This document shows positions 8,997-17,431 of a DNA stretch of 64,000 bases, one piece after another. The position numbers were made by a program, and so were the translations under genes. Origin of the DNA: Pseudomonas rhizoryzae. Lineage in GTDB: Bacteria; Pseudomonadota; Gammaproteobacteria; Pseudomonadales; Pseudomonadaceae. The notes beneath the pieces were generated by a model. That model was given only the letters and a program-made list of their open reading frames with translations, was not told the origin of the DNA and did not search any database. How positions within the stretch are numbered: the stretch's first letter is position 1; each line of letters opens with the position of its first letter. The stretch lies in the NCBI RefSeq assembly GCF_005250615.1, contig NZ_SULM01000006.1, forward strand, positions 186,001 to 250,000, written 5' to 3'.

Positions 8997-9518
8997 GTGC
9001 AGCGCTGGCTGCATCCGTCCCCTGTTGCCGAGCAGCCGCTCGATGTTTCAGAAGCCCAAGCCCCAACACCGCCCCTAAGCACTGCCCTCCCCGCACCAGC
9101 ACTCCGCCAAGCCCTAGCCGCCTCGCAATCCCTGGATGCCTGCCTCAAGAAGGGCAACGTGATGGGGGAAGAGGTACTGCGCTGCCGCTATGGCGCTCCG
9201 CCTCATGCGCAAGAGCCTGCTACCGCACGCCTGGGAATGGTTTCTGCGGCTTATCTCGCCCAATACAAGGCGGATCGGGAGCTAGCTCCCATGCGTACCT
9301 CATCCTCGCCGTCCTTCACCGAAAGCCATATGGTCTCTAAATGGGACGGTAATGGCTCGTACTTGGCTACTTTGGAGGTGCAAGATAACCGGATTGATTA
9401 CGGCAGCGTCTGTGGGAATCATCGCAAGAGTTCGATTGAGTACCGGAAATATAGGAAGGGGGCGAAACAGCGATTTAACGATGAGTACGTAGAATGGAGA
9501 AATGCTGATGAAAAGTAA
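8997..9518 (+). CDS. Hypothetical protein, possibly 5'-frameshifted
   Basis: The frame from GTG 8997 encodes 173 aa whose C-terminal 100 residues look like a real soluble protein (VSAAYLAQYKADRELAPM, SKWDGNGSYLATLEV, then a very basic YRKYRKGAKQRF end). No good ribosome site precedes 8997. By contrast ATG 8870, in another frame, has a textbook AGGAGG and encodes a protein-like start (MPAKDHHGKTAQDYRS to LAMGAALAAS) before turning into proline/arginine-rich noise. The simplest reading is one gene 8870-9518 broken by a frameshift near 8990-9040, real or a sequencing error. The family is not recognised. It marks the left edge of the AT-rich island. Confidence 0.45.
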   Translation: MQRWLHPSPVAEQPLDVSEAQAPTPPLSTALPAPALRQALAASQSLDACLKKGNVMGEEVLRCRYGAPPHAQEPATARLGMVSAAYLAQYKADRELAPMRTSSSPSFTESHMVSKWDGNGSYLATLEVQDNRIDYGSVCGNHRKSSIEYRKYRKGAKQRFNDEYVEWRNADEK

Positions 9519-9582
9519 TTATTGCGAGTAGCTTCGAATCACTTTAATACTTAAATTTTGATTAAAAAATTGTCTTGCAAAA

Positions 9583-9642
9583 CCTAAACCTAAACCTAAA
9601 CCTAAACCTAAACCTAAACCTAAACCTAAACCTAAACCTAAA
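9583..9642 (+). repeat. (CCTAAA)10 hexanucleotide microsatellite
   Basis: Ten perfect tandem copies of CCTAAA end 11 bp before the SIR2 gene ATG. The unit is a multiple of neither 10.5 bp nor, when inserted singly, harmless to promoter spacing. The repeat lies where the promoter or leader of the SIR2 gene must be. Length change by slipped-strand replication would alter spacing rather than reading frame. Confidence 0.95.
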
Positions 9643-9653
9643 ACTGGACAAAA

Positions 9654-11174
9654 ATGTTAGTAGAAAAGTACTTATCACTAATAGGCGATAACGGCCTTAA
9701 AAGCTATTACTCCTTTGAAACCCTGGTTCAGCACTTATTAAGAAACCATGTGGAAAACCAAGGGAAACAGTATGAATACCTTGACAGAAAAAACACAATA
9801 AAATTTGGGGATGCCATCGCCCCCCAAGGCTTTGACTGCTTCGATGGCCCAACGCTAATAGAGATAAAACTAAACCTCAACGATGTGCAATTCAAAAAAT
9901 ATATTGACCTCCTATTTAAATTCGCAGAAAAAACCGACGACAAATTTAAAGTAAAGCATCTAATCATAATTACAGCAAAACCTATCCCCCCTATATTTTT
10001 TGAAAGATATCGCAAAATATTAGACTCAGAAAGATGGCCATTCAGGGTGCACATTTGGGGACCAATAGAACTGAATGTGATAATAGAAAACAACGCTCAA
10101 TTAGCTGAAGAAATATCAAGCAACTTGTTTTCGCTAAGACTAGATGATGCATTAAAGAACCAGCCTAACGACTGGAGGCTTGAGCGAGAGGAAATTTTAG
10201 AAAAAATATCAACCTTGTATAAGAGAGGTCATTTTTCGCTGATAATAGGCGCAGGGGTCTCCAGTAGCGCCGGGATGCCTAATTGGAATACTCTAATAAA
10301 TTCTCTATTTGTTAGGTATATGACGCATGAATTTGACGGCGACACTGCAACTTCTGATGACGACATCAAAGCTTTAGTAGAAAGACTAAATAGAGTTAGT
10401 GAACCTTCCGCCCTTATGGCTGCAAGATACCTACGCAGGGGGCTTTCTGAGAATGGAAGAGATGCAAAAGGCTTTACTAGTGCAGTTACAGAAAGCCTAT
10501 ACAAACTCAGAAATAAGAACCTCCTCATTGACTCACCTCTAATACAATCATTAGCCAAAATGTGTTCACCTAGACGTACAGGTGCAAAGATAAGATCAAT
10601 AATAACTTATAATTTCGACGACTTAATCGAAAGACAGCTCCTGAAGTCATCAATTCAGTTTAGATCCATTTACACTGAGGGCTCAAGCTACGACCCAGAT
10701 GACCTTCCAATTTATCATGCACATGGATTCTTACCTGAAGACCAAGCTAGCTATCAAGACTTGGATGGCTCTACATTAGTTTTTTCAGAGGAAGGTTATC
10801 ACTATCTTTATTCAGAGCCATATCACTGGTCTAACCTGGTCCAACTCAACACCTTTAGAGAAAATAATTGCCTGATGATTGGACTATCTATGACAGACCC
10901 CAATCTAAGAAGACTACTTGATATTTCTTCTAAAAACCTAGAAAACAGTAAACACTTCGCCTTCATGAAACGCCTATCATCGGATGACTTTTGCTTCAGT
11001 GAAAAAGACGAAGACCGAGTCCAAGTGGTACAGAATCTAAGGTCAGCTGAAAAATTTTTATACCAGCACCACACACTAAATGAAGAGCTAATGAAAGAAC
11101 TAGGCGTTACGATTATTTGGTATGAAAGCCATCAGGAAATACCCTCATTAATCCAAAAAATCGCACAAAACTAA
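9654..11174 (+). CDS. SIR2-domain protein with N-terminal endonuclease-like domain (candidate defence NADase)
   Basis: This 506-aa protein is strongly AT-rich in codon use. The N-terminal part (about 1-150) has SFETLVQHLL and then D61 and E70-I-K72 in GFDCFDGPTLIEIK, a plausible PD-(D/E)xK nuclease core. The SIR2 domain (about 190-430) shows the NAD loop GAGVSSSAGMPNW (199-211), TYNFDDL (318-324), YHAHG with candidate catalytic His355/His357, and IGLSMTDPNLRRLL (409-422). SIR2 domains of this bacterial defence type (ThsA, DSR1/2, SIR2-HerA) hydrolyse NAD+ to stop phage growth. The nuclease-like N-terminus is my inference from motif spacing and might bind DNA or NAD without cutting. It lies 153 bp upstream of the HEPN-like gene on the same strand. 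Confidence 0.85.
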   Translation: MLVEKYLSLIGDNGLKSYYSFETLVQHLLRNHVENQGKQYEYLDRKNTIKFGDAIAPQGFDCFDGPTLIEIKLNLNDVQFKKYIDLLFKFAEKTDDKFKVKHLIIITAKPIPPIFFERYRKILDSERWPFRVHIWGPIELNVIIENNAQLAEEISSNLFSLRLDDALKNQPNDWRLEREEILEKISTLYKRGHFSLIIGAGVSSSAGMPNWNTLINSLFVRYMTHEFDGDTATSDDDIKALVERLNRVSEPSALMAARYLRRGLSENGRDAKGFTSAVTESLYKLRNKNLLIDSPLIQSLAKMCSPRRTGAKIRSIITYNFDDLIERQLLKSSIQFRSIYTEGSSYDPDDLPIYHAHGFLPEDQASYQDLDGSTLVFSEEGYHYLYSEPYHWSNLVQLNTFRENNCLMIGLSMTDPNLRRLLDISSKNLENSKHFAFMKRLSSDDFCFSEKDEDRVQVVQNLRSAEKFLYQHHTLNEELMKELGVTIIWYESHQEIPSLIQKIAQN

Positions 11175-11284
11175 AGGCAGCCACTTACGTAGATTCGTGT
11201 CTTACCAAGGCCTACCAAACAAGAAAAATCACAAGTGCGCAAAATATACAACTCACGAACCGTTTAAACCTGAACACGTGCCTA

Positions 11285-11298
11285 TTGGTCTTGACCAA
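11285..11298. promoter_or_regulatory. Small palindrome upstream of the HEPN-like gene
   Basis: TTGGTC-TT-GACCAA is a perfect 6-bp inverted repeat 29 bp before the ATG at 11328. It could be an operator or a chance palindrome in AT-rich DNA. Confidence 0.3.
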
Positions 11299-11327
11299 AA
11301 TTACAGTAGCCTTTTTGGAGAACACTA

Positions 11328-12650
11328 ATGACAGACATAGACAATGTTTTTTATGAAGAGGATACTGAAAACACAACTCCTCCTGAAGAGTTTGCTATTG
11401 CAAAGAAACTTCTTGCAGAGCGTTGTGCGGCAGCAGGAATCGCACTCGAAGATATCCCCGTCCTTGATGAAGAGCCAAAGCTCAAGATCGGGATGAAATG
11501 TGGTAGAAATACTCGTTGGCTAGCTCTTTGGTCAGGCGAAAGCATTTATCAATTACTTGATATTCCATTCGAAAAATTTACATATTTATCAGATTTCGAA
11601 GCCATTTGCTCATACACCGAAGGAACTATAGAGGCAGCAATCAGACCAATATCCGCCACCAGCGCACCAATGAGTTACGTATATCGGCGATTGTTTGGTC
11701 ATTACAATCAAAATAATCAGCTAGATATAGAGTCAGCCAAAATAATTATACCAGCCGAACAAGAAGGACTACCTCATATTGAAATAAGTCGCGCATCATC
11801 GACTTTCAATATATTATCAAAAGCGCCGAATCGCTTTCGGCTGACATTAAAACTTAAAAATTGCCATATTTCCACATATGACTCCGCACTCTCGCTACTC
11901 AAAAAAATAGCAGGCGCGATCCTTTTTCAAATTGACCTCACTACCGACATCCCAATGGGTATCGAAAAAGAGCGACGCCGCCTACTCAATGCGCGAAGAC
12001 AAAGAACAAGAAAAAATCAAATAATCGAGTTGCAATACCCAAAAACACAATTCGAAAACGCACCACTTTCTCTATACTGGTATGGAAGAAGCGCTACGGG
12101 CATGCCTCTGCTCCAGTTTTTAGCATTCTATCAAGTTATTGAGTTTTATTTTCCAATTTATTCTCAATCCGAAGCTCAACGAAAGTTAAAAACCATATTA
12201 AAAGACCCTACATTTCGCGGCGATCGTGACACGGATATTGCACGCCTTTTGGCAGCCATACACGTCAGTCGCAGCGGAGCTTTCGGAGATGAGAGGTCGC
12301 AACTAAGGGCAACCCTTATGGAATGTTCAGACTCTGATGGTTTACGATTTTTCATGGAAAGCGATCCTGATAGAAAGGAGTTCTTTTTTAGCAAAGCCAA
12401 GTCATCCACCTATCATAAAATCCCCCTTGCAAACCCAAATCTTGATATTAGGAATGACGTAGCCGATAGAATATATGATATCCGCTGCAAAATCGTTCAT
12501 ATGAAATCAGACTCACGAGATGGCAATGTTGAACTGCTATTACCCTTTACGCCTGAAGCTGAGCAGCTTGCTTTTGATATAGATATTGTACAACATCTTG
12601 CCCAGCTGGTTTTAATAGCAGGCAGCACATCTTTTAACATTCACGGATAA
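11328..12650 (+). CDS. Uncharacterised protein with C-terminal HEPN-like R-x4-H motif
   Basis: The 440-aa product starts at ATG 11328 behind TTTTTGGAGAAC, a good ribosome site. The N-terminus is acidic (EEDTENTTPPEE). The central part is mixed alpha/beta with a very basic stretch (KERRRLLNARRQRTRKN, about 218-235). The C-terminal third is helical: LLQFLAFYQVIEFYFPIY, then R386-CKIV-H391 in a DRIYDIRCKIVHMKSD context, followed by a final long helix. This arrangement matches HEPN-fold proteins, in which the Arg and His form a ribonuclease site. I cannot assign a named family. No membrane segment or signal peptide is seen. Low GC and position place it with the SIR2 gene as a two-gene unit. Confidence 0.75.
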   Translation: MTDIDNVFYEEDTENTTPPEEFAIAKKLLAERCAAAGIALEDIPVLDEEPKLKIGMKCGRNTRWLALWSGESIYQLLDIPFEKFTYLSDFEAICSYTEGTIEAAIRPISATSAPMSYVYRRLFGHYNQNNQLDIESAKIIIPAEQEGLPHIEISRASSTFNILSKAPNRFRLTLKLKNCHISTYDSALSLLKKIAGAILFQIDLTTDIPMGIEKERRRLLNARRQRTRKNQIIELQYPKTQFENAPLSLYWYGRSATGMPLLQFLAFYQVIEFYFPIYSQSEAQRKLKTILKDPTFRGDRDTDIARLLAAIHVSRSGAFGDERSQLRATLMECSDSDGLRFFMESDPDRKEFFFSKAKSSTYHKIPLANPNLDIRNDVADRIYDIRCKIVHMKSDSRDGNVELLLPFTPEAEQLAFDIDIVQHLAQLVLIAGSTSFNIHG

Positions 12651-12766
12651 ATGCAACCTATCGAACCTAATAAAACTTATCACAAACCATCCATTGAACA
12701 CCGGATCGGCTATTAGAAACCATTAACTCAAAAATTAAACCAGCGAAATGATCATCCTTTAGTTGA

Positions 12767-12934
12767 CAGATAATCCCTAATGACGACAGACCAAACCTTC
12801 ATTCGCGTCAGGGTGAAAACCTTGGAGTGACGGTCTATGTCACAGGTGATGCCTCCCGCATCAGCGTGGCCCAGAGCGGCAGCCAGCACACCGCCGCCCC
12901 AACCCAGGACACGGCGGGCAATGTCATCAACTGA
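12767..12934 (+). pseudogene. Curlin-repeat (CsgA/CsgB-like) gene remnant
   Basis: A 55-codon frame with no start codon or signal peptide ends at TGA 12932. It contains SRISVAQSGSQHTAAPTQ, which fits the curlin consensus S-x5-Q-x-G-x2-N-x-A-x3-Q except for His in place of Asn. A weaker preceding copy reads RQGENLGVTVYV. It looks like the 3' scrap of an amyloid curli subunit gene at the right border of the AT-rich island. The rest of 12651-13191 holds no supported gene. Confidence 0.5.
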
Positions 12935-13191
12935 GCCAGAGCGGCCTTTTCAACCACGCCGCTATTACCCAATAGGCCGTTCGCGGCGCCTGGTTTCAAT
13001 CGAAGCGCCGACAATCCCCCGCCACTGCTCGCACGAGTTTCGGGAACAGGCACTAGCCCTTTTGAGCTATTGCGCCGGCCGCTTCAGGCATTAGCTTACT
13101 GACGACGAGCTTCTCAACTTCCGCGCACCGCTCGTCACAGCAACGCTGCTGCCCTTACCCCAGTCGTAACCCGCTACCAGGACAGGCCCCC

Positions 13192-13971
13192 ATGCATACC
13201 TCCCGCGCCGCCATGATGATGTTGCTGCTGACCAACATCGGGATGGCCTGGGCGGACGCTCAGGCCGACAGCACGGAAGACACCCGCAGTTCGATGCCGC
13301 CGATCCATGTTCGCCAGAGCGTGGAACTGACCTACCAGGGCGTCAACGAGGCGCGGGCGAACTATCTGGCGGCCCTGCGCGACTGCCAGGCGGGGGGATT
13401 GCAAAGCCGCGCGCTGGCCGACCAGGACGTCGCCTTGCTCGGCACTACCCGCTATGAGCTGTGGTTCGCGCGGGATATCGAGGTGGTTCGCGAGACGAGT
13501 TGGAGGGTCGCCAACGACGGCCCTGGCGGTACCTGCCTGTTCCGCCTGGAGACCACCGGCACCCAGGAAACCACCACCGACAGCTCTTACCAGCGGGTGG
13601 ATCTGGCGACGGGTGAAAAGACCGAAGAGGCCGCAGCGCCGGACGCCTTGAGCCGTATACCGGTGGAAAAGAGTGAGCCGGCCGCACTGGGCGATTTCCA
13701 GGGACCGACCCCACGGACGGTGGCCGGGCAGCCATGTGATGAATGGGTCAAGCCGAATGGCCTGCACCAGTGCGTCTGGTCGGCGGGAACGAAATGGGGC
13801 TTCACGGCCGAGCCGCTGAACGACCATCGGCCCAATCGGGGTTTCATCGTGCTGGAGCAGCTCCCCGGCGCCGACTCGGAGTACAGGGTCACCACCCAGG
13901 CGATGAGTGTGGGCGAGCCGTTCGACCCGGCCGCGCTGGTTGCACCAAGGGTATCGGGGAAGCGCGACTAG
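13192..13971 (+). CDS. Secreted hypothetical protein
   Basis: The 259-aa protein has a Sec signal peptide (MHTSRAAMMMLLLTNIGMAWA, cleaved near ADAQA). The mature part contains four well spaced Cys (DCQAGG, GGTCLF, GQPCDEW, LHQCVWS) that could form two disulfides in the periplasm. Composition returns to GC-rich core usage here. ATG 13192 follows CAGGACAGGCCCCC. I do not recognise the family, and its neighbour downstream is also unassigned. Confidence 0.7.
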   Translation: MHTSRAAMMMLLLTNIGMAWADAQADSTEDTRSSMPPIHVRQSVELTYQGVNEARANYLAALRDCQAGGLQSRALADQDVALLGTTRYELWFARDIEVVRETSWRVANDGPGGTCLFRLETTGTQETTTDSSYQRVDLATGEKTEEAAAPDALSRIPVEKSEPAALGDFQGPTPRTVAGQPCDEWVKPNGLHQCVWSAGTKWGFTAEPLNDHRPNRGFIVLEQLPGADSEYRVTTQAMSVGEPFDPAALVAPRVSGKRD

Positions 13972-14170
13972 GGGCTGGATGAACGGAGCTTGGGCGGCAT
14001 CGGGACAGCGCTGGCGCGCGAGCCCGGCCTGAGGGTTCCGCTTCATGGCTGGCCTGTGTGCAACGAGGGACAGGGCGGTCGACATCACGCCTGGCAGCCC
14101 GAGATGGCAGCCTCAATCTTTCCCCCAAGCCGCCGCTAACCTTGCCTACCCTTTGAAGATGGAGTTCGCC

Positions 14171-14650
14171 ATGTCCGGCCTAGGATCGGTGAAAGGTATC
14201 GGCAGCGGCATCCTGCATCCCGTCACCCTCAAGCTGAGTGGCGCGACCAAGCCCAAGGACGAGGACCTAGCGGCTGCCCAGGCCGCGCAAGCCAAGCAGC
14301 CCAAGGGCATCGGCAAGCCCAATCCGCTCGATGGGATCAAGGCCAAGGCCGATGCTGCAGCCAGCGGCAACGAGAAAGGCAGCACCGGGAACAGCACCCT
14401 GGATACGCTGCAGAAGGCCATCGACATGGCCAAGCGGCAACTGGAGTTGGCGCAGAAGCAGTTGCGTGCCGTGGAAGCCCAGAGCAAGGGCACGAGCAAG
14501 GAGGCCCAGGAAGCCAGCCAGGCCGCGCGGGAAGCGGCCCAGGCCAATGTGGCGGCCGCCAGTGAGGCCTTGATGAGTGCCTATGCCGCCTACACCGAGG
14601 CGCTGAAAAAGGCCGGCGACAGTAGCAGCGGAGTCAGCGCCAAGGCGTGA
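14171..14650 (+). CDS. Hypothetical Ala/Lys/Gln-rich coiled-coil protein
   Basis: The 159-aa product starts MSGLGSVKGIGSG at ATG 14171, with GGAG six bases upstream; another in-frame ATG at 14159 lacks a site. After a low-complexity Ala/Gln/Lys region (40-75), residues about 78-150 form a continuous charged helix (LDTLQKAIDMAKRQLELAQKQ and on), probably a coiled coil. There is no signal peptide. The family is not recognised. It might be a structural or stress-related protein. It precedes the SDR gene by 60 bp and could share its transcript. Confidence 0.65.
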   Translation: MSGLGSVKGIGSGILHPVTLKLSGATKPKDEDLAAAQAAQAKQPKGIGKPNPLDGIKAKADAAASGNEKGSTGNSTLDTLQKAIDMAKRQLELAQKQLRAVEAQSKGTSKEAQEASQAAREAAQANVAAASEALMSAYAAYTEALKKAGDSSSGVSAKA

Positions 14651-14710
14651 TCGGCGCCCAGCGGGCGTGGGTTACCCTTGGGGTCCCATCCCCCGCTGGA
14701 GGACTCCACC

Positions 14711-15526
14711 ATGGCCAATCGGTTGCTCGGCAAGACCGCGCTCGTCACCGGCGCGGCCCAGGGCTTAGGCGCCGCCATCGCCCAGGCCTTCGTGGCGGAA
14801 GGCGCCTTCGTCTATGTCACCGACCTGAACGACGCCTTGGGCCACGCCGTCGCGGCCGACCTGGGCGACAGGGCGCGCTATCTACACCTGGATGTGCGTG
14901 ACGAAGACCAGTGGCAGCAGGTGACGCAGCAGATCCTCGCCGAGCGGAGTCGGCTGGATGTGCTGGTGAACAATGCCGGGATCACCGGCTTCGAGCAGGG
15001 CGTGGTGGCTCACGACCCGGAACACGCCCGCCTGGCCGACTGGCAGGCGGTGCATCACACCAATCTCGATGGCGTCTTCCTTGGCTGCAAGTACGGCATC
15101 CGTGCTATGCGTCCCGCGGGGGCCGGGTCCATCATCAATATTTCGTCGCGCTCGGGACTGGTGGGTATCCCCGGCGCGGCAGCCTATGCCGCGTCCAAGG
15201 CCGCGGTACGCAACCACAGCAAGACGGTGGCGCTCTATTGCGCGGAGCAGGGCCTGGCCATTCGCTGCAATTCGATCCACCCCGCCGCCGTCCTCACGCC
15301 GATGTGGGAGCCCATGCTGGGCGACGGCCCGGATCGCGAGGCACGCATGGCGGCCCTGGTGCGGGATACACCGCTGCGGCGCTTCGGCCGGCCCGAAGAG
15401 GTGGCCGCCCTGGCGCTGCTGCTGGCATCCGACGAGGCGACCTACATGACCGGTAGCGAGTTGAATCTGGATGGCGGGCTGCTGGCGGGTTCGGCGGTGA
15501 CGCCGGCCGTGGCGGAAGAGTCCTAG
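14711..15526 (+). CDS. Short-chain dehydrogenase/reductase
   Basis: The classical SDR has 271 aa, starting [14 protein letters not shown] behind TGGAGGACTCCACC. NAD(P)-binding TGAAQGLG, the DLND acid after beta-2 (suggesting NAD preference), NNAG, catalytic Ser in NISSRSG and YAASK Tyr-Lys are all present. It resembles cyclohexanol/3-beta-hydroxysteroid dehydrogenase-type SDRs, but the substrate cannot be assigned. Its stop lies 4 bp from the stop of the convergent kinase gene. Confidence 0.9.
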   Translation: MANRLLGKTALVTGAAQGLGAAIAQAFVAEGAFVYVTDLNDALGHAVAADLGDRARYLHLDVRDEDQWQQVTQQILAERSRLDVLVNNAGITGFEQGVVAHDPEHARLADWQAVHHTNLDGVFLGCKYGIRAMRPAGAGSIINISSRSGLVGIPGAAAYAASKAAVRNHSKTVALYCAEQGLAIRCNSIHPAAVLTPMWEPMLGDGPDREARMAALVRDTPLRRFGRPEEVAALALLLASDEATYMTGSELNLDGGLLAGSAVTPAVAEES

Positions 15527-15530
15527 CCCG

Positions 15531-16691
15531 CTACTGCTTGACCTTGAAGCTCAGCCGCAACTCGGTGCCGTGCTGGCCGGCGCGTGACCACTGCGCCTGA
15601 CCACGGATCTGCGCGGCCAGGCCCTCGATCAGCTTCATGCCGGTGCCCGAGCCCGGTCGAGTCGCGGGTGCCTGTAAGGGCAAGCCCTTGCCGTCGTCCC
15701 TGATGCGCACGGTCCAGGCGCCCTCGCTAGCGGTTTCGATATCCACCGCCAGCGATCCGCCCTGGCCGTCGAAGGCGTACTTGAGGCTATTGGAGGCGAA
15801 TTCGGTGAGGATCATGCCCAGGGGCACGGCGGTATCCGGGTCCAGGTCGACGTCGGCGATGGCGATCTGCAGCCGTACCGGGCCGGAGTGCTCCTGATGC
15901 AGGTGGCAGAGGTTCTCCAGCAGTTGCATGACGAAGGGTCGCAGGCGCAGTTGCCTGGCGGTATCGGCGACATAAAGCTGCTCATGGACCAGGCGCAGGG
16001 CATCGATGCGCGCGCCTATGCCCTGGAGTTCCTGGCGCGCTTCATCTGACTGGGCCGCCCGGGATCTCAGCCAGACCAGGCCGGCGATGATGGCGATATG
16101 GTTCTTGATGCGGTGCTGCATTTCCTGCATCAGCCGGTTATTGGCCTGCAAGGCGTCATTGAGATCACTGGTCTTGAGCAGCCGGTCGATGACCGGGCCG
16201 AGGATGGTGGCGTAGGTCCGCAGGAATTCCACGTCCTCCTCGCCGAAGTCCCGTGGCTCGCGGGCATCGACCTGCAGCAGGCCGTAGGCCTGGCCGCCGG
16301 GCAGGAAGATGGGCACGTTGACCAGGGCGACGACGCCATGCTCGCGGAGAAACTCGGGCAGGTCGAAGCGCTCCTCCTGGCGGATGTCCGGGGTGATGAC
16401 GGGCCGGCTGACCTTGATCGAATAGGCCTCGGAGGAGCGCTCACCGAGAGAGATCTTGGCCTCGCCGACCACGCCGGGCCTCCAGCCGACGCCGGCGCGC
16501 ACCAGCGCCTGATGCGCGCCGCGCTCGATCTCCAGCACCTTGGACAGATCGGTACCGAGGGCATCGCCCACCAGTTGGCAGGCGCGGGTGAGGATCTCGT
16601 CCAGGTCTTCGCAGCGCAGGGCGAAGTCGCCGAAGTCGGCCAGCAGTTTCTGTCGGTGAATCAGGGTTTGGATTTGCTGATGAGCGTTCAT
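15531..16691 (-). CDS. GAF-domain sensor histidine kinase (HisKA_2/HWE-like)
   Basis: The 386-aa soluble kinase starts MNAHQQIQTLIHRQKLLADFG. A GAF domain spans about 20-175 (ending YGLLQVDAREPRDF). The HisKA_2 dimerisation region has the H-box QEMQHRIKNHIAII at about 200. The HATPase domain includes EFASNSLKYAF, IRDDGKGLP and GSGTGMKLIEGLA. HisKA_2 kinases often pair with single-domain response regulators. None is adjacent, although lone receivers occur at 38731 and 39263. An upstream in-frame start would add a poorly conserved, Pro/Arg-rich extension, so I prefer 16691. Confidence 0.85.
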   Translation of the reverse strand: MNAHQQIQTLIHRQKLLADFGDFALRCEDLDEILTRACQLVGDALGTDLSKVLEIERGAHQALVRAGVGWRPGVVGEAKISLGERSSEAYSIKVSRPVITPDIRQEERFDLPEFLREHGVVALVNVPIFLPGGQAYGLLQVDAREPRDFGEEDVEFLRTYATILGPVIDRLLKTSDLNDALQANNRLMQEMQHRIKNHIAIIAGLVWLRSRAAQSDEARQELQGIGARIDALRLVHEQLYVADTARQLRLRPFVMQLLENLCHLHQEHSGPVRLQIAIADVDLDPDTAVPLGMILTEFASNSLKYAFDGQGGSLAVDIETASEGAWTVRIRDDGKGLPLQAPATRPGSGTGMKLIEGLAAQIRGQAQWSRAGQHGTELRLSFKVKQ

Positions 16692-16800
16692 CGCGCTGTG
16701 GCTCTTGTTCGTTGAGACTCGGAATGATCCGTGGCCGCCAAGCGGTGGGGAGCTGAGCATTGCTGGAGCGTCCTCCCGTCCATGCGGACCGCTGCGCCCT

Positions 16801-17091
16801 TCAGGTTTTGCCAGGGTCCGCACCACCGCTCGGCCGCGGGCGATCATCCGGATAGATGTCCTGATCGGTAACGGCGGGATGGCAGCCCAGAGCACGCAAT
16901 TGGTTGATGGCATCGCGGATCACCTCGTAGAGCAGCGAGGTGTTGCGCACCAGGCTCTGGCTGAGGGTGCGGGTGACCCGGGCCGGGCGCGCTGGATCGA
17001 TCAAGGTGATCACCAGGTTGTCACCCTGGGATTCGAGTTCGTGCTTGATGGGCGGGTCCAGGGCCGCCAGCTGGCTTCGAAGGGCTTGCAT
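16801..17091 (-). CDS. Hypothetical 96-aa protein
   Basis: The small soluble protein MQALRSQLAALDPPIKHELE... has a beta-rich NLVITLIDPARPARVTRTLS segment and a helical second half. GGGGAG lies upstream but at long spacing. It is 109 bp upstream of the GAF kinase on the same strand and might be co-transcribed. The family is not recognised. Confidence 0.5.
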   Translation of the reverse strand: MQALRSQLAALDPPIKHELESQGDNLVITLIDPARPARVTRTLSQSLVRNTSLLYEVIRDAINQLRALGCHPAVTDQDIYPDDRPRPSGGADPGKT

Positions 17092-17431
17092 ACGGCTGGA
17101 GGCTCCCCAATGGCTATTTTTCAGTCGGACTCGATGACTGACCGAAGCGTTCCGACGCTGCGCTGATCCGCCGCCATGCCGCGGTGGGCGCGGGATTGGG
17201 GCTGGCGACGGGCCTACGCGGGGCCGAGCGCTCTAACGCCTGGGTCACCCCGCGCTCACCTGTGGGATTCGTCCTGAGCGATCTGGCCGTAGGTTTTTTA
17301 ACGTTTCCTGGCCGCCGCTGGGGCTGATCGCCCAGGACGGCTGGAACCACTCGGCCGGGCCTTGGCCGCGAAGGGTACGGCTGCGGAAACGCCGAAGCGG
17401 CGCTCTTCACCCCGGCTGACGCCTGAGCCCG
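17092..17431. other. Intergenic, no supported gene
   Basis: Frames here are Pro/Arg-rich and lack ribosome sites. No clear hairpin terminator or repeat was found. Confidence 0.5.

Noticed and set aside
9583-9642. Telomere of a linear replicon
   Set aside because: The hexamer resembles eukaryotic telomere repeats, but it is internal, only 60 bp long and flanked by chromosomal genes.
12835-13094. Overlapping short frames on both strands after the island
   Set aside because: No ribosome site, low complexity; only the curlin-like frame had a recognisable pattern.
17114-17410. 98-codon minus-strand frame
   Set aside because: Pro/Arg-rich, no ribosome site, no recognisable fold.
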